DNA from: Maritimibacter sp.
GTDB taxonomy: Bacteria; Pseudomonadota; Alphaproteobacteria; Rhodobacterales; Rhodobacteraceae
Direction of reading: 5' to 3'
Length of the DNA: 59,647 bases
Assembly: GCA_002701395.1 (NCBI GenBank)
Contig: NZVC01000026.1
Coordinates: forward strand, 118,688 to 178,334
In this document: one piece after another, positions 16,913 through 25,893 of the stretch
Layout: each line of letters opens with the position of its first letter
Numbering within the stretch: position 1 is the stretch's first letter
Position numbers and translations under genes: made by a program
Notes under the pieces: generated by a model
The model's input: only the letters and a program-made list of their open reading frames with translations
The model's database searches: none
What the model was told of the DNA's origin: nothing

Positions 16913-18283
16913 ATGACCGACGCCCCGCTGAGCCTTGACGAGTTGAAGGCGGCCGCCGCCAGCGGCGAGATCGACACCGTGATCATGGCGCAGATCGACA
17001 TGCAGGGGCGGCTGATGGGCAAGCGGTTCCACGTGTCGAACTTTCTTGAGGCCGGAGTGCACGAGACCCATTCGTGCAACTACCTGCTGACCGTCGACAT
17101 GGACATGGAGCCGGTGCCGGGCTTCAAGTCGGCCTCGTGGGCGCAGGGCTATGGCGACTATATGATGAAGCCCGACCTGTCGACGCTGCGGCGGCTGCCG
17201 TGGCAGGACGGCTGCGCGCTGGTGCTGTGCGATACGTTGGACCACCTTGGCGAGGGGCCGATCGAGGTCAGCCCGCGTGCGATCCTGAAGGCGCAGCTGG
17301 CGCGGCTGGAGTCGATGGGCCTGACCGCGATGATGGCGTCGGAGCTGGAATTCTACATGTTCCGCCAAAGCTTCGAAGAGGCGCACGCCACCGGCTATCG
17401 CCAGCTGGATCCGGTCAGCCCCTATAACGAGGATTACCACATCTTCACCACCCAGCGCGACGAGGTGGTGATGCGGGCGCTGCGCAACGGGTTGTACGGC
17501 GCGGGCATCCCCGTGGAGAATTCCAAGGGCGAGGCATGGGCCGGGCAGGAAGAGATCAACGTGAAATACGCCCACGCTCTGACGGCGGCGGACAACCACG
17601 TTCTGACCAAGGAAGCGACGAAAGAGATCGCGCTGCAGGCCGGGCACGCGGTGACCTTCATGGCCAAGTACGCGGACGCGCCCGCCGGGTCTTCGTGCCA
17701 TGTCCACCAGTCGCTGTGGACGCTGGACGGCAAGCCCGCCTTCCTTGATCCGGACGGCACCTATGGCATGTCGAAGCTGATGGAGCAGTATGTCGCCGGG
17801 CTTTTGACCTATGCGCCGGACATGACCGTGTTCCTTGCGCCCAACATCAACAGCTACAAGCGGTACTTGGCGGGCACCTTCGCGCCGACCAAGACGATCT
17901 GGTCGCGCGACAACCGCACCGCCGGGTTCCGGCTGGTGGGCGAGGGTGGCAAGGGCATCCGGATCGAGAACCGGGTCGGAGGCGCCGACCTGAACCCCTA
18001 CCTTGCCTTCGCCGCGATGCTGGCCGCCGGGATCGCCGGGATCGAAGAGGGGCTGGAGCTTGAGCCCGAATTCACCGGCGACGCCTATGGCGCCAAGAAG
18101 GCGCGCGAGATCCCCGGCACGCTGCGCGACGCGGCAAAGCTGCTGAAGCGGTCCAAGATGCTGCGGGCCGCGATGGGCGACGCGGTGATCGACCATTATG
18201 TCCATGCCGCCGAGTGGGAAGTGGCCGAATACGACCGCCGCGTGACCGACTGGGAAGTGGCCCGCGGCTTCGAACGGTCGTGA
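16913..18283 (+). CDS. glutamine synthetase family gamma-glutamyl-amine ligase (PuuA/GlnT/GmaS-like)
   Basis: A 456-residue enzyme of the GS fold. Visible motifs are ASELEFYMF (metal Glu), GQEEINVKYAHALTAADN, GSSCHVHQSL, the ammonia/ATP loop NSYKRYLAGTFAPTKTIWS, and RIENRVGGADLNPYLAFA. It lacks the adenylylation-site tail of GlnA. Length and motifs fit ligases that glutamylate amines (polyamines, methylamine, ethanolamine). GACAGGAGAGAGAC precedes the ATG. The SDR 64 bases downstream probably belongs to the same operon and could oxidise the resulting product. The actual amine is unknown. Confidence 0.85.
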   Translation: MTDAPLSLDELKAAAASGEIDTVIMAQIDMQGRLMGKRFHVSNFLEAGVHETHSCNYLLTVDMDMEPVPGFKSASWAQGYGDYMMKPDLSTLRRLPWQDGCALVLCDTLDHLGEGPIEVSPRAILKAQLARLESMGLTAMMASELEFYMFRQSFEEAHATGYRQLDPVSPYNEDYHIFTTQRDEVVMRALRNGLYGAGIPVENSKGEAWAGQEEINVKYAHALTAADNHVLTKEATKEIALQAGHAVTFMAKYADAPAGSSCHVHQSLWTLDGKPAFLDPDGTYGMSKLMEQYVAGLLTYAPDMTVFLAPNINSYKRYLAGTFAPTKTIWSRDNRTAGFRLVGEGGKGIRIENRVGGADLNPYLAFAAMLAAGIAGIEEGLELEPEFTGDAYGAKKAREIPGTLRDAAKLLKRSKMLRAAMGDAVIDHYVHAAEWEVAEYDRRVTDWEVARGFERS

Positions 18284-18347
18284 CCGCCAAGGGCGCTTGA
18301 CCATCCCGCCGCGACACGGAACAGTCCGCGGCGGGAGGATATATACA

Positions 18348-19082
18348 ATGGATTTCAAAGGACAGGTGGCCGTGGTGACCGGCGGCGCGCAGGGCATTGG
18401 CCGCGCGGTGGCAGAGCTTTTGCACGCCCACGGCGCCCGGATCGTGATCTGGGACATGGACATGGCCGCCGCCGCCGAGGCCTCGCGCGCGTTGGACGGG
18501 GCGCGGATCGATCAGGTCGACATCACCGACTGGGCCGCCGTCGCCGCCGCGCGCGACGCGACGCTGGCGGCAGAGGGCCGGATCGACGTGCTGGTGAACT
18601 CGGCCGGGATCGCGGGGCTGAACGACACGGTCGAAAATTACCCGCCCGAGGAATTCGCCCGGATCATCGATATCAACCTGCTGGGCACCTTCCACACCAA
18701 CAAGGCCGTGGTGCCCGCGATGCGGGCGCAGGGCTATGGCCGGATCGTCAACATCGCCTCGATCGCCGGGAAGGAAGGCAACCCGGGCGCTTCGGCTTAT
18801 TCCGCGTCGAAGGCGGGGGTGATCGGCCTGACCAAGTCGCTGGGCAAGGAACTGGCGTCCGAGGATATCTCGGTCAACTGCGTCACTCCGGCGGCGGCGC
18901 GGACCCGGATCTTCGACCAGATGAAGCCCGAGTTCATCGAGTTCATGCTGTCCAAGATCCCGCGCGGACGCTTCCTTGAAGTGCACGAGGCGGCGGCAAT
19001 GATCGTCTGGGTCGCCAGCCGCGAGAACGGGTTCACCACCGGCGCGGTGTTCGACCTGTCGGGGGGGCGGGCGACCTACTGA
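18348..19082 (+). CDS. short-chain dehydrogenase/reductase
   Basis: A 244-residue classical SDR. The NAD(P) motif TGGAQGIG is at residues 12-19, with an acidic residue after beta-2 (WDMDMAA) suggesting NAD+. NSAG lies near residue 85, the catalytic Ser in NIASIAGKEG, and the YSASK tetrad near 150. GGGAGGA lies ten bases before the ATG at 18348. The gene follows the glutamine-synthetase-like ligase with no terminator between, so a joint catabolic role is likely. Substrate not predictable. Confidence 0.9.
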   Translation: MDFKGQVAVVTGGAQGIGRAVAELLHAHGARIVIWDMDMAAAAEASRALDGARIDQVDITDWAAVAAARDATLAAEGRIDVLVNSAGIAGLNDTVENYPPEEFARIIDINLLGTFHTNKAVVPAMRAQGYGRIVNIASIAGKEGNPGASAYSASKAGVIGLTKSLGKELASEDISVNCVTPAAARTRIFDQMKPEFIEFMLSKIPRGRFLEVHEAAAMIVWVASRENGFTTGAVFDLSGGRATY

Positions 19083-19150
19083 TCGGGGCCGCGCCGCGGA
19101 ATGCGCAAGGGGCAGTTCCCAAGGCGGCGCGGCTGTTCTATTCAGCCGAC

Positions 19151-20023
19151 ATGAGCAGTGACACAAGATATGTGCTGGGCGTCGACGGTGGCGCCACGGG
19201 ATGCCGGGTGGCGATCGCCGGGGTGGATGGAACGCCGGTGGCGCGCGCCGAAGGGGCCGAGGCGAACGTCGCCTCGGATTTCGACAAGGCGCTGCGGCAC
19301 CTGACCGACGCCATTGGCCGGGCCGCGGATCAGGCCGGGCTGGATGCCGCGACGCTGGCCGCGACACCGGCGTGGCTGGGGCTTGCCGGTGCCATCGACG
19401 CGGACACCTGCGCCCGGGTCGAGGCGGCGCTGCCCTTCGGATCGGTGCGGGTCAGCGACGACCGCCCGACCGGCATGACCGGCGCGCTGGATGGCCGCGA
19501 CGGCTGTCTTGTGGCGACGGGAACCGGATCTTTCCTTGGTCGGCAGGCGGGGGACCAAAGGGTCTTCGTGGGCGGCTGGGGCCTTCAGGTGTCGGATCAG
19601 GCCTCGGGCGCGTGGCTGGCGCGGAACATGCTGCGGGCGGTGGTCGATCACCACGACAACATGGGGCCGGATTCAGAGCTTTTGCGCGGGATCGTGGCCG
19701 AGTTCGGCAGCGTGGCAGAGGCGGTGTTCTTCTCGTTGCGCGCGACACCGACGGAATTCGCCCGCTATGCGCCGCGCATCATCGCGGCGGCGTCGGAGGG
19801 CGACGCGGTGGCGCGGCGGCTGATGCAGGAGGGCGCCGACTGGGTCGCCGAGGGCCTGCGCGCGATGGGCGCGACGGATGGCGAGGCGGTGTGCCTGATT
19901 GGCGGCATCGGGCCGTACTATGCCGATTACCTACCGGACGCGCTGACGCAAAACCTGCTGGAACCGCGTGGCACGTCGATGGACGGCGCGGTGCTTTTGG
20001 CGCGGGAACTGGCCGCGGGCTGA
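19151..20023 (+). CDS. BadF/BadG/BcrA/BcrD-type ATPase, probable N-acetylglucosamine or glucosamine kinase
   Basis: A 290-residue ASKHA-fold kinase with LGVDGGATGCRVAI (phosphate 1) at the N-terminus, ATGTGSFLGRQ (phosphate 2), FVGGWGLQVSDQASGAWLA (sugar-binding and adenosine region) and CLIGGIGPYY near the C-terminus. These motifs match the GlcNAc kinase/glucosamine kinase branch of the BadF family. It lies 68 bases after the SDR and may be in the same transcript. The activity would feed amino sugars toward the GlmS/GlmU products, but the genes are not linked. Confidence 0.8.
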   Translation: MSSDTRYVLGVDGGATGCRVAIAGVDGTPVARAEGAEANVASDFDKALRHLTDAIGRAADQAGLDAATLAATPAWLGLAGAIDADTCARVEAALPFGSVRVSDDRPTGMTGALDGRDGCLVATGTGSFLGRQAGDQRVFVGGWGLQVSDQASGAWLARNMLRAVVDHHDNMGPDSELLRGIVAEFGSVAEAVFFSLRATPTEFARYAPRIIAAASEGDAVARRLMQEGADWVAEGLRAMGATDGEAVCLIGGIGPYYADYLPDALTQNLLEPRGTSMDGAVLLARELAAG

Positions 20024-20134
20024 TCGCCCCGGCGGCAACCCGCGACCCGTGCCGGGGCGGCTCGACCGACCGGGGTGTCTCGCGTTATGGTGGCGGCAGA
20101 GCAGTCGCAAATCAGCACCAGAACAGGGCACCCC

Positions 20135-21391
20135 ATGCAACTTCCCGCACTTCCTCCGTCCCGCCGCGCGCTTCTTCTCATGCTGGGCGCCGGGGCGCTG
20201 ACCGCCTGTGGCGGCGGTCGCCTGTCGACCGGCCCGGCGGTGACCAGCACCGATTACCGCCCCGTCGACAACCCCGCCTTCGACGCGTGGCTGGCGGGTT
20301 TCCGGGGCCGCGCGGCGGCGGCGGGCATTTCCGCCGCAACGCTGGATTCGGCGCTGGGCCGCGCGGGGTTCCTGCCCGACGTGATCGAGCGCGACCGCAA
20401 TCAGGCCGAGGTGGACCGGTCGCTGCAGGACTATCTTGCGCTGACGGTGGACGACGCCCGCGTGACCACGGGGCGCGAGATGCTGCGCCGCCATGCCGGG
20501 GTGCTGGCCGAGATCGAGGCGCGTTTCGGCGTCGAGAAACAGGTCGTGGTCGCGATCTGGGGCGTCGAAAGCCGGTTCGGCGCGCGGATGGGGGACATTC
20601 CCGTCATCTCGGCGCTGGCGACGCTGGCCTTCGACGGGCGGCGCGGGCAGTTCTTCGAACAGCAGCTGGTGGCGGCGCTGCGCATTCTGCAGAACGGCGA
20701 CATCACCGTAGATCGCATGACCGGAAGCTGGGCCGGGGCGATGGGGCACACGCAGTTCATCCCGACGTCCTACGAAGCTTATGCAGTCGACTTTCGCGGC
20801 GACGGCCGCCGCGACATCTGGAGCGAGGACCCGACCGACGGGCTTGCCTCGACCGGGTCCTACCTTGCGAACGCAGGCTGGCAGCGTGGTCGGCCTTGGG
20901 GGCTGGAGGTGTCGCTGCCATCGGGGTTCAACGCCGGGCAGGCCGGGCGCGGGCGCAATCGGTCGGTGTCGGAATGGACGGCGCAGGGCGTGCGCCTTGC
21001 GGGCGGCGGTACGATCCCGGATCACGGGCCCGCCTCGGTGATCCTGCCGTCGGGCACCACCGGCCCGGCCTTCGTGATCTTCCGCAACTTTGGCGCCATC
21101 GCGCGGTACAACAACTCTGAGAAATACGTGATCGCCGTCGGGCACCTGTCCGACCGGATCGCGGGCGGTGGCCCGCTGCGGGGCAGCTTCCCGCCCGACG
21201 CGCAGGGGCTGACGCTGGCCGACCGGCAAGAGCTTCAGCGGCGGCTGACGGCGGCGGGCTATGACGCCGGAACGCCGGACGGCGTGGTCGGCAGCGGCAC
21301 CCGCGACGCGATCCGCGCCTACGAGGCGGCGATGGGTCTGCCGGTGACGGGCGAGGCGACGCTGGCCATTCTGCAACGGCTAAGAGGCTGA
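20135..21391 (+). CDS. lytic murein transglycosylase with C-terminal peptidoglycan-binding domain
   Basis: A 418-residue MltB-type enzyme (SLT_2). The signal is MQLPALPPSRRALLLMLGAG with a lipobox-like LTAC at about residue 23, so it may be a lipoprotein. The catalytic Glu is in WGVESRFGARMGD, followed by SWAGAMGHTQFIPTSYEAYAVDFRGDG, which is the MltB signature. The last 65 residues are a PG_binding_1 domain (RRLTAAGYDAGTPDGVVGSGTRDAIRAYE). It cleaves the MurNAc-GlcNAc bond to make 1,6-anhydro-muropeptides. Start chosen at 20135 to place the signal peptide at the N-terminus. Confidence 0.92.
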   Translation: MQLPALPPSRRALLLMLGAGALTACGGGRLSTGPAVTSTDYRPVDNPAFDAWLAGFRGRAAAAGISAATLDSALGRAGFLPDVIERDRNQAEVDRSLQDYLALTVDDARVTTGREMLRRHAGVLAEIEARFGVEKQVVVAIWGVESRFGARMGDIPVISALATLAFDGRRGQFFEQQLVAALRILQNGDITVDRMTGSWAGAMGHTQFIPTSYEAYAVDFRGDGRRDIWSEDPTDGLASTGSYLANAGWQRGRPWGLEVSLPSGFNAGQAGRGRNRSVSEWTAQGVRLAGGGTIPDHGPASVILPSGTTGPAFVIFRNFGAIARYNNSEKYVIAVGHLSDRIAGGGPLRGSFPPDAQGLTLADRQELQRRLTAAGYDAGTPDGVVGSGTRDAIRAYEAAMGLPVTGEATLAILQRLRG

Positions 21392-21398
21392 GCGCGAA

Positions 21399-21442
21399 AG
21401 GGTTTTGTGGACAATCCCTAGTGGCAGAATCTTCTGGAAGAT
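21399..21442 (+). repeat. paired-palindrome repeat, family R3, copy 3 (degenerate)
   Basis: An imperfect hairpin AGGGTTTTGTGGACAATCCC at 21399-21418, then ATCTTCTGGAAGAT at 21429-21442. It starts eight bases after the transglycosylase stop, the same gene-end position as copies 1 and 2. Confidence 0.55.
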
Positions 21443-21488
21443 CTTGGCCATCAGGCCCGCGAACCGCCCGTTTGAAAGAGAGGACATC

Positions 21489-22373
21489 ATGACCCGGATC
21501 GCATTCATCGGCATGGGGGAGGCCGGCGGCGCGCTTGTCGCCGGGTGGGCCGGAGCGCATCCGGGCATCCGCGCCTATGACGTGAAGCTTGACGATCCGG
21601 CCACTGCGGACGCCATGCGCGCGCGGTGCTCGGATCTGGGCGTCACCGCGTGCGACAGCCCGGCGGATGCGGTGGGCGAGGCGGATCTTGTGTTCTGCAC
21701 CGTCACCGCCGACCGCGCGGTCGAGGCCGCGCGCGCCGCCGCACCGCACCTGCCGCAGGGGGCGTATTGGCTGGACCTGAATTCCTGCGCGCCGTCTTCG
21801 AAGGAAACCTCGGCCAAGGTGATCGAGGCGGCAGGCGGGCGCTATGTGGATGTCGCGGTGATGTCGCCGGTGCATCCGAAGCTGAACATGGTGCCGCTGC
21901 TGATCTCGGGCCCCCATGCCGCCGACGTCGCCCCGCGGCTTGAAGCCCTGCCGATGGCGTTGCGGGTGGTCGAGGGGGCGGTGGGCCGTGCCTCGTCCAT
22001 CAAGATGATCCGGTCCGTGATGATCAAAGGGATCGAGGCGCTGTCCGCCGAATGCGCGCTTGCCGCCGTGGCGGCGGGGGTGGCGGACGAGGTGGTGCCC
22101 TCGTTGTCGAACAACTATCCCGGCGTCGACTGGGCGGCTCAGATGGCCTACAACATGGAACGCGCGATGGTCCACGGCGACCGCCGCGCCGCCGAGATGG
22201 AAGAGGTCGCGAAGACGCTTGCGGACCTCGGCCTGCCCTCGGCGATGGCAGAGGCGACGGTGGGCTGGCAACGGCGTCTGGCCGCCGCCGACGTGCCCCC
22301 GCCAGCGGACCCGAGGCAGGTTGGCGCCGTCGCGGTGGCGGACAGCCTGTTGTCGGAAATTCGTAAGAGATGA
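21489..22373 (+). CDS. NAD(P)-binding beta-hydroxyacid-type dehydrogenase with DUF1932 domain
   Basis: A 294-residue protein. The Rossmann motif FIGMGEAGGALVAGW is at residues 6-20. The C-terminal half is a DUF1932 helical domain with SSIKMIRSVMIKGIEALSAE, where the lysine corresponds to the catalytic Lys of 3-hydroxyisobutyrate and 6-phosphogluconate dehydrogenases. AGAGAGGA precedes the ATG at 21489. Substrate unknown. The gamma-glutamyltransferase gene starts 55 bases downstream. Confidence 0.8.
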   Translation: MTRIAFIGMGEAGGALVAGWAGAHPGIRAYDVKLDDPATADAMRARCSDLGVTACDSPADAVGEADLVFCTVTADRAVEAARAAAPHLPQGAYWLDLNSCAPSSKETSAKVIEAAGGRYVDVAVMSPVHPKLNMVPLLISGPHAADVAPRLEALPMALRVVEGAVGRASSIKMIRSVMIKGIEALSAECALAAVAAGVADEVVPSLSNNYPGVDWAAQMAYNMERAMVHGDRRAAEMEEVAKTLADLGLPSAMAEATVGWQRRLAAADVPPPADPRQVGAVAVADSLLSEIRKR

Positions 22374-22427
22374 CGCAGTTTCCCCGCCGCTTGACCGTTA
22401 GAATATTCGAAAAGTGTAAGGGCGTTC

Positions 22428-24206
22428 ATGTTTACCACCCGTCCTGATCTGACCGGCACCTTCGGCATGGTGGCGACGACGCACTGGATCGCCTCGGCCG
22501 TCGGGATGCGGCTGTTGGAGCAGGGCGGCACCGCCGCCGACGCCGCTGCCGCTGCTGGCTTCACGTTGAACGTGGTCGAGCCGCATTTGAACGGCCCGTT
22601 AGGTGACATGCCGCTTCTGCTGCGCCCCGCCGGGGCTGACGTGCCGACCGTGATCTGCGGGCAGGGTCCGGCCCCCGCCGCCGCCACGATAGACCGCTAC
22701 CGGGACGAAGGCCTGAACCGCATTCCCGGCTCGGGCCTGCTGGCCGCCTGCGTGCCCGGCGCGTTCGACGCGTGGATGCTGCTGTTGCGCGACCACGGGC
22801 GTCTGCCGCTGCGCGCGGTGCTGGAACCCGCGATCCACTATGCCGAACACGGACACCCGGCGCTTGCCCGCATGTGCGACGCCATCGCCGGGCTGGCAGA
22901 GTTCTTCCGCGCCGAATGGCCAACCTCTGCCGAGACGTGGCTTCCCGGCGGCGCCGTGCCCCAACCGGGGCAGATGTTCCGCAACCCGGCGCTTGCGGCG
23001 TTCTGGACGCGTCTGCTGGACGAGGCCGAAACCGCCACCGGCCGGGACGCCCAGATCGAAACCGCCCGCCGCGTGTTCGCCGAAGGCTTCGTGGCCGAGG
23101 CGATCGACAGCTATCTGCGCGACGCCCGCGTGATGGACGCCGAGGGCGACCGGCGACCCGGCGTGCTGACCGCTGACGACATGGCGGGCTGGCGCGCCAG
23201 CTACGAGCCGACGGTCAGCACCACGCACCACGGCTGGGAGATCCACAAGCCCGGCTTCTGGTCGCAGGGGCCGGTTCAGCTTCAGGCGCTTAACATGCTG
23301 GAAAGGGATGATCTTTCCGGTCTCGATCCGCTGGGGCCCGCCTTTGTCCACCTGACCACCGAAGCCCTGAAACGCGCCTTCGCCGACCGCGAGGCCTATT
23401 ACGGCGACGGCGACATCCCGGCGGACAGGCTGCTGTCCAAGGCCTATGCCGCCACGCGCCGCGCCGACATCACGGACGCGGCCAGCCTTGATCACCGCCC
23501 CGGCGCGATCCCGGGCTACGACCGGCTTGCCGATGCCTTCCTGCGCCGCGCCGAAACGCCCTATGCGGCGGGGCCGGGCACCGGCGCGGGCGAGCCAACG
23601 ATGGCGCACCTGTCGGAACGCCGGGGCGATACCGTGCACCTTGATGTCATCGACCGCTGGGGCAACGTCGTGTCGGCCACGCCGTCGGGCGGATGGCTGC
23701 AGTCGAACCCGGTGATCCCGGGTCTGGGCGTGCCGCTGGGCACGCGGGCGCAGATGTTCTGGCTGGAGCCGGGGCTGCCAACCTCGCTGGCGCCGGGCCG
23801 CCGCCCGCGCACCACGCTGTCGCCGTCGCTGGCGCGTGATGCGGATGGCCGCTGGCTGTCCTACGGCACCCCCGGCGGCGACCAGCAGGACCAATGGCAA
23901 TTGATGTTCTTCCTGCGCCACGTCCACCACGGCATGTCCCTGCAACAGGCCATCGACGCGCCGCTGTTTTACACCGACCACCTGCAGGCCAGCTTCTATC
24001 CGCGCAACGCGCGCCCCGGACACCTGAAGCTAGAGGACCGCTTTGCGCCGGACACCATCGCGGCGCTGCGCGACAGGGGGCATCGGGTCGAGGTGTCGGG
24101 ACCGTGGGACGTTGGCCGCCTGACCGCCGCCGCGCGCGATGCGGACGGGCTGTTGCACGGGGCCGCCACGGCGCGGCTGATGCAGGCTTACGCGGTCGGT
24201 CGGTAG
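22428..24206 (+). CDS. gamma-glutamyltransferase family protein
   Basis: A 592-residue Ntn-hydrolase fold protein. GGTAADAAAAAGFTLNVVEPH near the N-terminus and the cleavage/nucleophile site GDTVHLDVIDRWGNVVSATPS (Thr402) are present, then PGRRPRTTLSPSLARDADG and TPGGDQQDQWQLMFFLRHV. By family it self-cleaves before Thr402 into large and small subunits and transfers or hydrolyses gamma-glutamyl groups. No Sec signal peptide is evident, so it may be cytoplasmic, unlike classical periplasmic GGT. The N-terminal GxG motifs are somewhat divergent. With the ligase at 16913 it could release gamma-glutamyl amines, an inference only. Confidence 0.85.
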   Translation: MFTTRPDLTGTFGMVATTHWIASAVGMRLLEQGGTAADAAAAAGFTLNVVEPHLNGPLGDMPLLLRPAGADVPTVICGQGPAPAAATIDRYRDEGLNRIPGSGLLAACVPGAFDAWMLLLRDHGRLPLRAVLEPAIHYAEHGHPALARMCDAIAGLAEFFRAEWPTSAETWLPGGAVPQPGQMFRNPALAAFWTRLLDEAETATGRDAQIETARRVFAEGFVAEAIDSYLRDARVMDAEGDRRPGVLTADDMAGWRASYEPTVSTTHHGWEIHKPGFWSQGPVQLQALNMLERDDLSGLDPLGPAFVHLTTEALKRAFADREAYYGDGDIPADRLLSKAYAATRRADITDAASLDHRPGAIPGYDRLADAFLRRAETPYAAGPGTGAGEPTMAHLSERRGDTVHLDVIDRWGNVVSATPSGGWLQSNPVIPGLGVPLGTRAQMFWLEPGLPTSLAPGRRPRTTLSPSLARDADGRWLSYGTPGGDQQDQWQLMFFLRHVHHGMSLQQAIDAPLFYTDHLQASFYPRNARPGHLKLEDRFAPDTIAALRDRGHRVEVSGPWDVGRLTAAARDADGLLHGAATARLMQAYAVGR

Positions 24207-24214
24207 GGCGCCCG

Positions 24215-24601
24215 TCAGGTGTGGGGCAGGCTGTCGGACAGCGGCAGCCACGGCAGCCGCTCGTCCCAGTGATCGTGGCTGGTCGGCTCCGCAAGCTCGG
24301 GCCGGTCGAGGCTTGCGGCATAGCCGTGGATCTCTCCGGGGCTTTGATCCGACCGATAGGCCATCTGGCTGCCGCAGCGGGGGCAGAAAAACCGTTCGAC
24401 CCCGGCAGAGCTGGCAAAGACCGAGGGCCGCCCGCCGGACCAGCGCCACGCGGTGTCGCGCACGCCGAAGAAGGTCGTCATCGGTGCGGAACAGGCGCGG
24501 CGGCAGCTTTCGCAGTGGCAATGGGACTGCCACAGGACCGCGTCGGGGTCGAACTTGTAGGTGATGTGCCCGCACAGGCAGCGGCCTTTCCCTTCCAGCA
24601 T
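24215..24601 (-). CDS. GFA (glutathione-dependent formaldehyde-activating-like) zinc protein
   Basis: A 128-residue CENP-V/GFA fold protein. Zinc ligands are visible: CLCG near the N-terminus, CHCESCRRAC, and FFCPRCGSQMAY. The family binds zinc and, in one member, glutathione; most are uncharacterised. The ATG at 24601 is preferred over the in-frame TTG at 24628 because the family usually starts five to ten residues before the first CxC. A second, unrelated-context GFA gene lies at 31146-31514. Confidence 0.8.
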   Translation of the reverse strand: MLEGKGRCLCGHITYKFDPDAVLWQSHCHCESCRRACSAPMTTFFGVRDTAWRWSGGRPSVFASSAGVERFFCPRCGSQMAYRSDQSPGEIHGYAASLDRPELAEPTSHDHWDERLPWLPLSDSLPHT

Positions 24602-24712
24602 CGCGGGCGTTCCCTTCTGCGTCCCCAAGTTGCGTTGCCGCCAGAATGTCCGCGTTGCGAAACGGGGGCAATGGCCTTAGCGTCTGCAGCGGACACGGGC
24701 GGACGGAACGCG

Positions 24713-25684
24713 ATGGCTGAAACGGCTGGACGGATAACGCTTTGGCATATCGAGGTCTTCGTCGCGACGGCGGAAGAGGCCTCGATCTCTGCCGCGGCGC
24801 AGCGGTTGGGGGCCAGCCCGTCGTCGGTCAGCCAGCAGTTGACCAACCTCGAAGCGGCGCTGGGCACCGCGCTTCTCAACCGCAACGAGAGACCGATGAG
24901 CCTGACGCCTGCGGGGAACCTGTTCCTGCGGCGGGCGCAGGCGATCCTGAACGAGGCGGCGCGCGCCAAGGCCGAGCTGGCCCGCCGCGATCCCCGGATG
25001 CTGACCCGGCTGCGGATCGGGGTGATCGAGGATTTCGACGCCGAGGTCACGCCCCGCCTGCTGCGCGATCTGTCGCAAGAGATGACGGGGTGCCAGTTCC
25101 TGCTGGAGACCGGCGCCTCGCACCGGCTGATCGACAAGCTGGAAACCCGCGCGCTGGACATGATCATCGCCGCCGAGATGGGGGCCGAAGCCGCGTGGAT
25201 GGAAGTGCACCCGGTGCTGACCGAGCCCTTCGTCGCCGCCGTGCCCAAAGGCGCCGTGGCCGAGGGCGCGGACCTGATGGCGGTGCTGCGGCAAATGCCG
25301 CTGATCCTGTACACGGAACGGCACCACATGGGCCGGGTGATCCGGTCGCACCTTGCGCAGCAGAACTTCCGCCTGTCGCACCGGTTCGAACTGGACAGCT
25401 ACCACGCCATCATGGCGATGGTCGCGGCCGGAGAGGGATGGACGATCCTGACGCCGCTGGGGTTCCTGCACGCGGCCCGGTTCCGCGATCAGGCCGAGGT
25501 GATGCCGCTGCCGTTCGCGCCCTTGTCCCGCCGGATCTCGCTGACCGCGCGGCGCGGCGTGATGGAGGACATCCCGGCCCGCACCGCCGACACGCTGCGC
25601 GGCTACCTGCAAGACCTGATCGTCACGCCGGCGATCGAGCGGATGCCGTGGCTGGACGGCGCGCTGCGGGTCGAAGGCGATTAG
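24713..25684 (+). CDS. LysR family transcriptional regulator
   Basis: A 323-residue protein. The N-terminal winged helix-turn-helix covers about 10-70 (LWHIEVFVATAEEASISAAA, then SSVSQQLTNLEAALGTALL). The LysR substrate-binding domain from about 95 includes LRIGVIEDFDAEVTPRLL. It is divergent from the GFA gene, with 110 bases between the starts, so it may control that gene. An in-frame ATG at 24671 would add 14 residues; the family alignment favours 24713. Effector unknown. Confidence 0.9.
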   Translation: MAETAGRITLWHIEVFVATAEEASISAAAQRLGASPSSVSQQLTNLEAALGTALLNRNERPMSLTPAGNLFLRRAQAILNEAARAKAELARRDPRMLTRLRIGVIEDFDAEVTPRLLRDLSQEMTGCQFLLETGASHRLIDKLETRALDMIIAAEMGAEAAWMEVHPVLTEPFVAAVPKGAVAEGADLMAVLRQMPLILYTERHHMGRVIRSHLAQQNFRLSHRFELDSYHAIMAMVAAGEGWTILTPLGFLHAARFRDQAEVMPLPFAPLSRRISLTARRGVMEDIPARTADTLRGYLQDLIVTPAIERMPWLDGALRVEGD

Positions 25685-25732
25685 GCTGGCGCATTCGCGG
25701 TAGGCTGTGGCCACGTCGTCCGCTGGCCCGTC

Positions 25733-25754
25733 GTAGGATGGGGTTTCACCCCAT
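25733..25754 (+). repeat. GTAGGATGGG hairpin repeat, family R2, copy 1
   Basis: GTAGGATGGGG-TTTCA-CCCCAT hairpin. Related copies are at 40351-40373 and 51725-51746. Confidence 0.6.
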
Positions 25755-25781
25755 GATGGTGGCGCGGCCCGTAAAGGCAGG

Positions 25782-25840
25782 AGGGGGCGCTGCCCCCGCT
25801 GTGCTGCGCACAGCCCCCCGAGGTACTTGGAAAAAGAAGA
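25782..25840 (+). repeat. GC-rich double-hairpin repeat, family R1, copy 3
   Basis: AGGGGGCGCTGCCCCC hairpin, CTGTGCTGCGCACAG hairpin, CCCCCGAGGTACTTGG, then AAAAAGAAGA. It is the same order of parts as 116-173 and 16746-16815, and directly precedes a terminator. Confidence 0.65.
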
Positions 25841-25864
25841 AGCCGGGGTGGTGGCCCCGGCTTT
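25841..25864 (-). terminator. terminator between LysR gene and aminotransferase gene
   Basis: AGCCGGGG-TGGTGG-CCCCGGCT stem. On the minus strand it is followed by TCTTCTTTTTCC, so it ends the aminotransferase transcript. On the plus strand CTTTC follows, so it may work both ways. Confidence 0.75.
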
Positions 25865-25893
25865 CAGTGGCTTTGACCGTGACCCGAGCGGGG

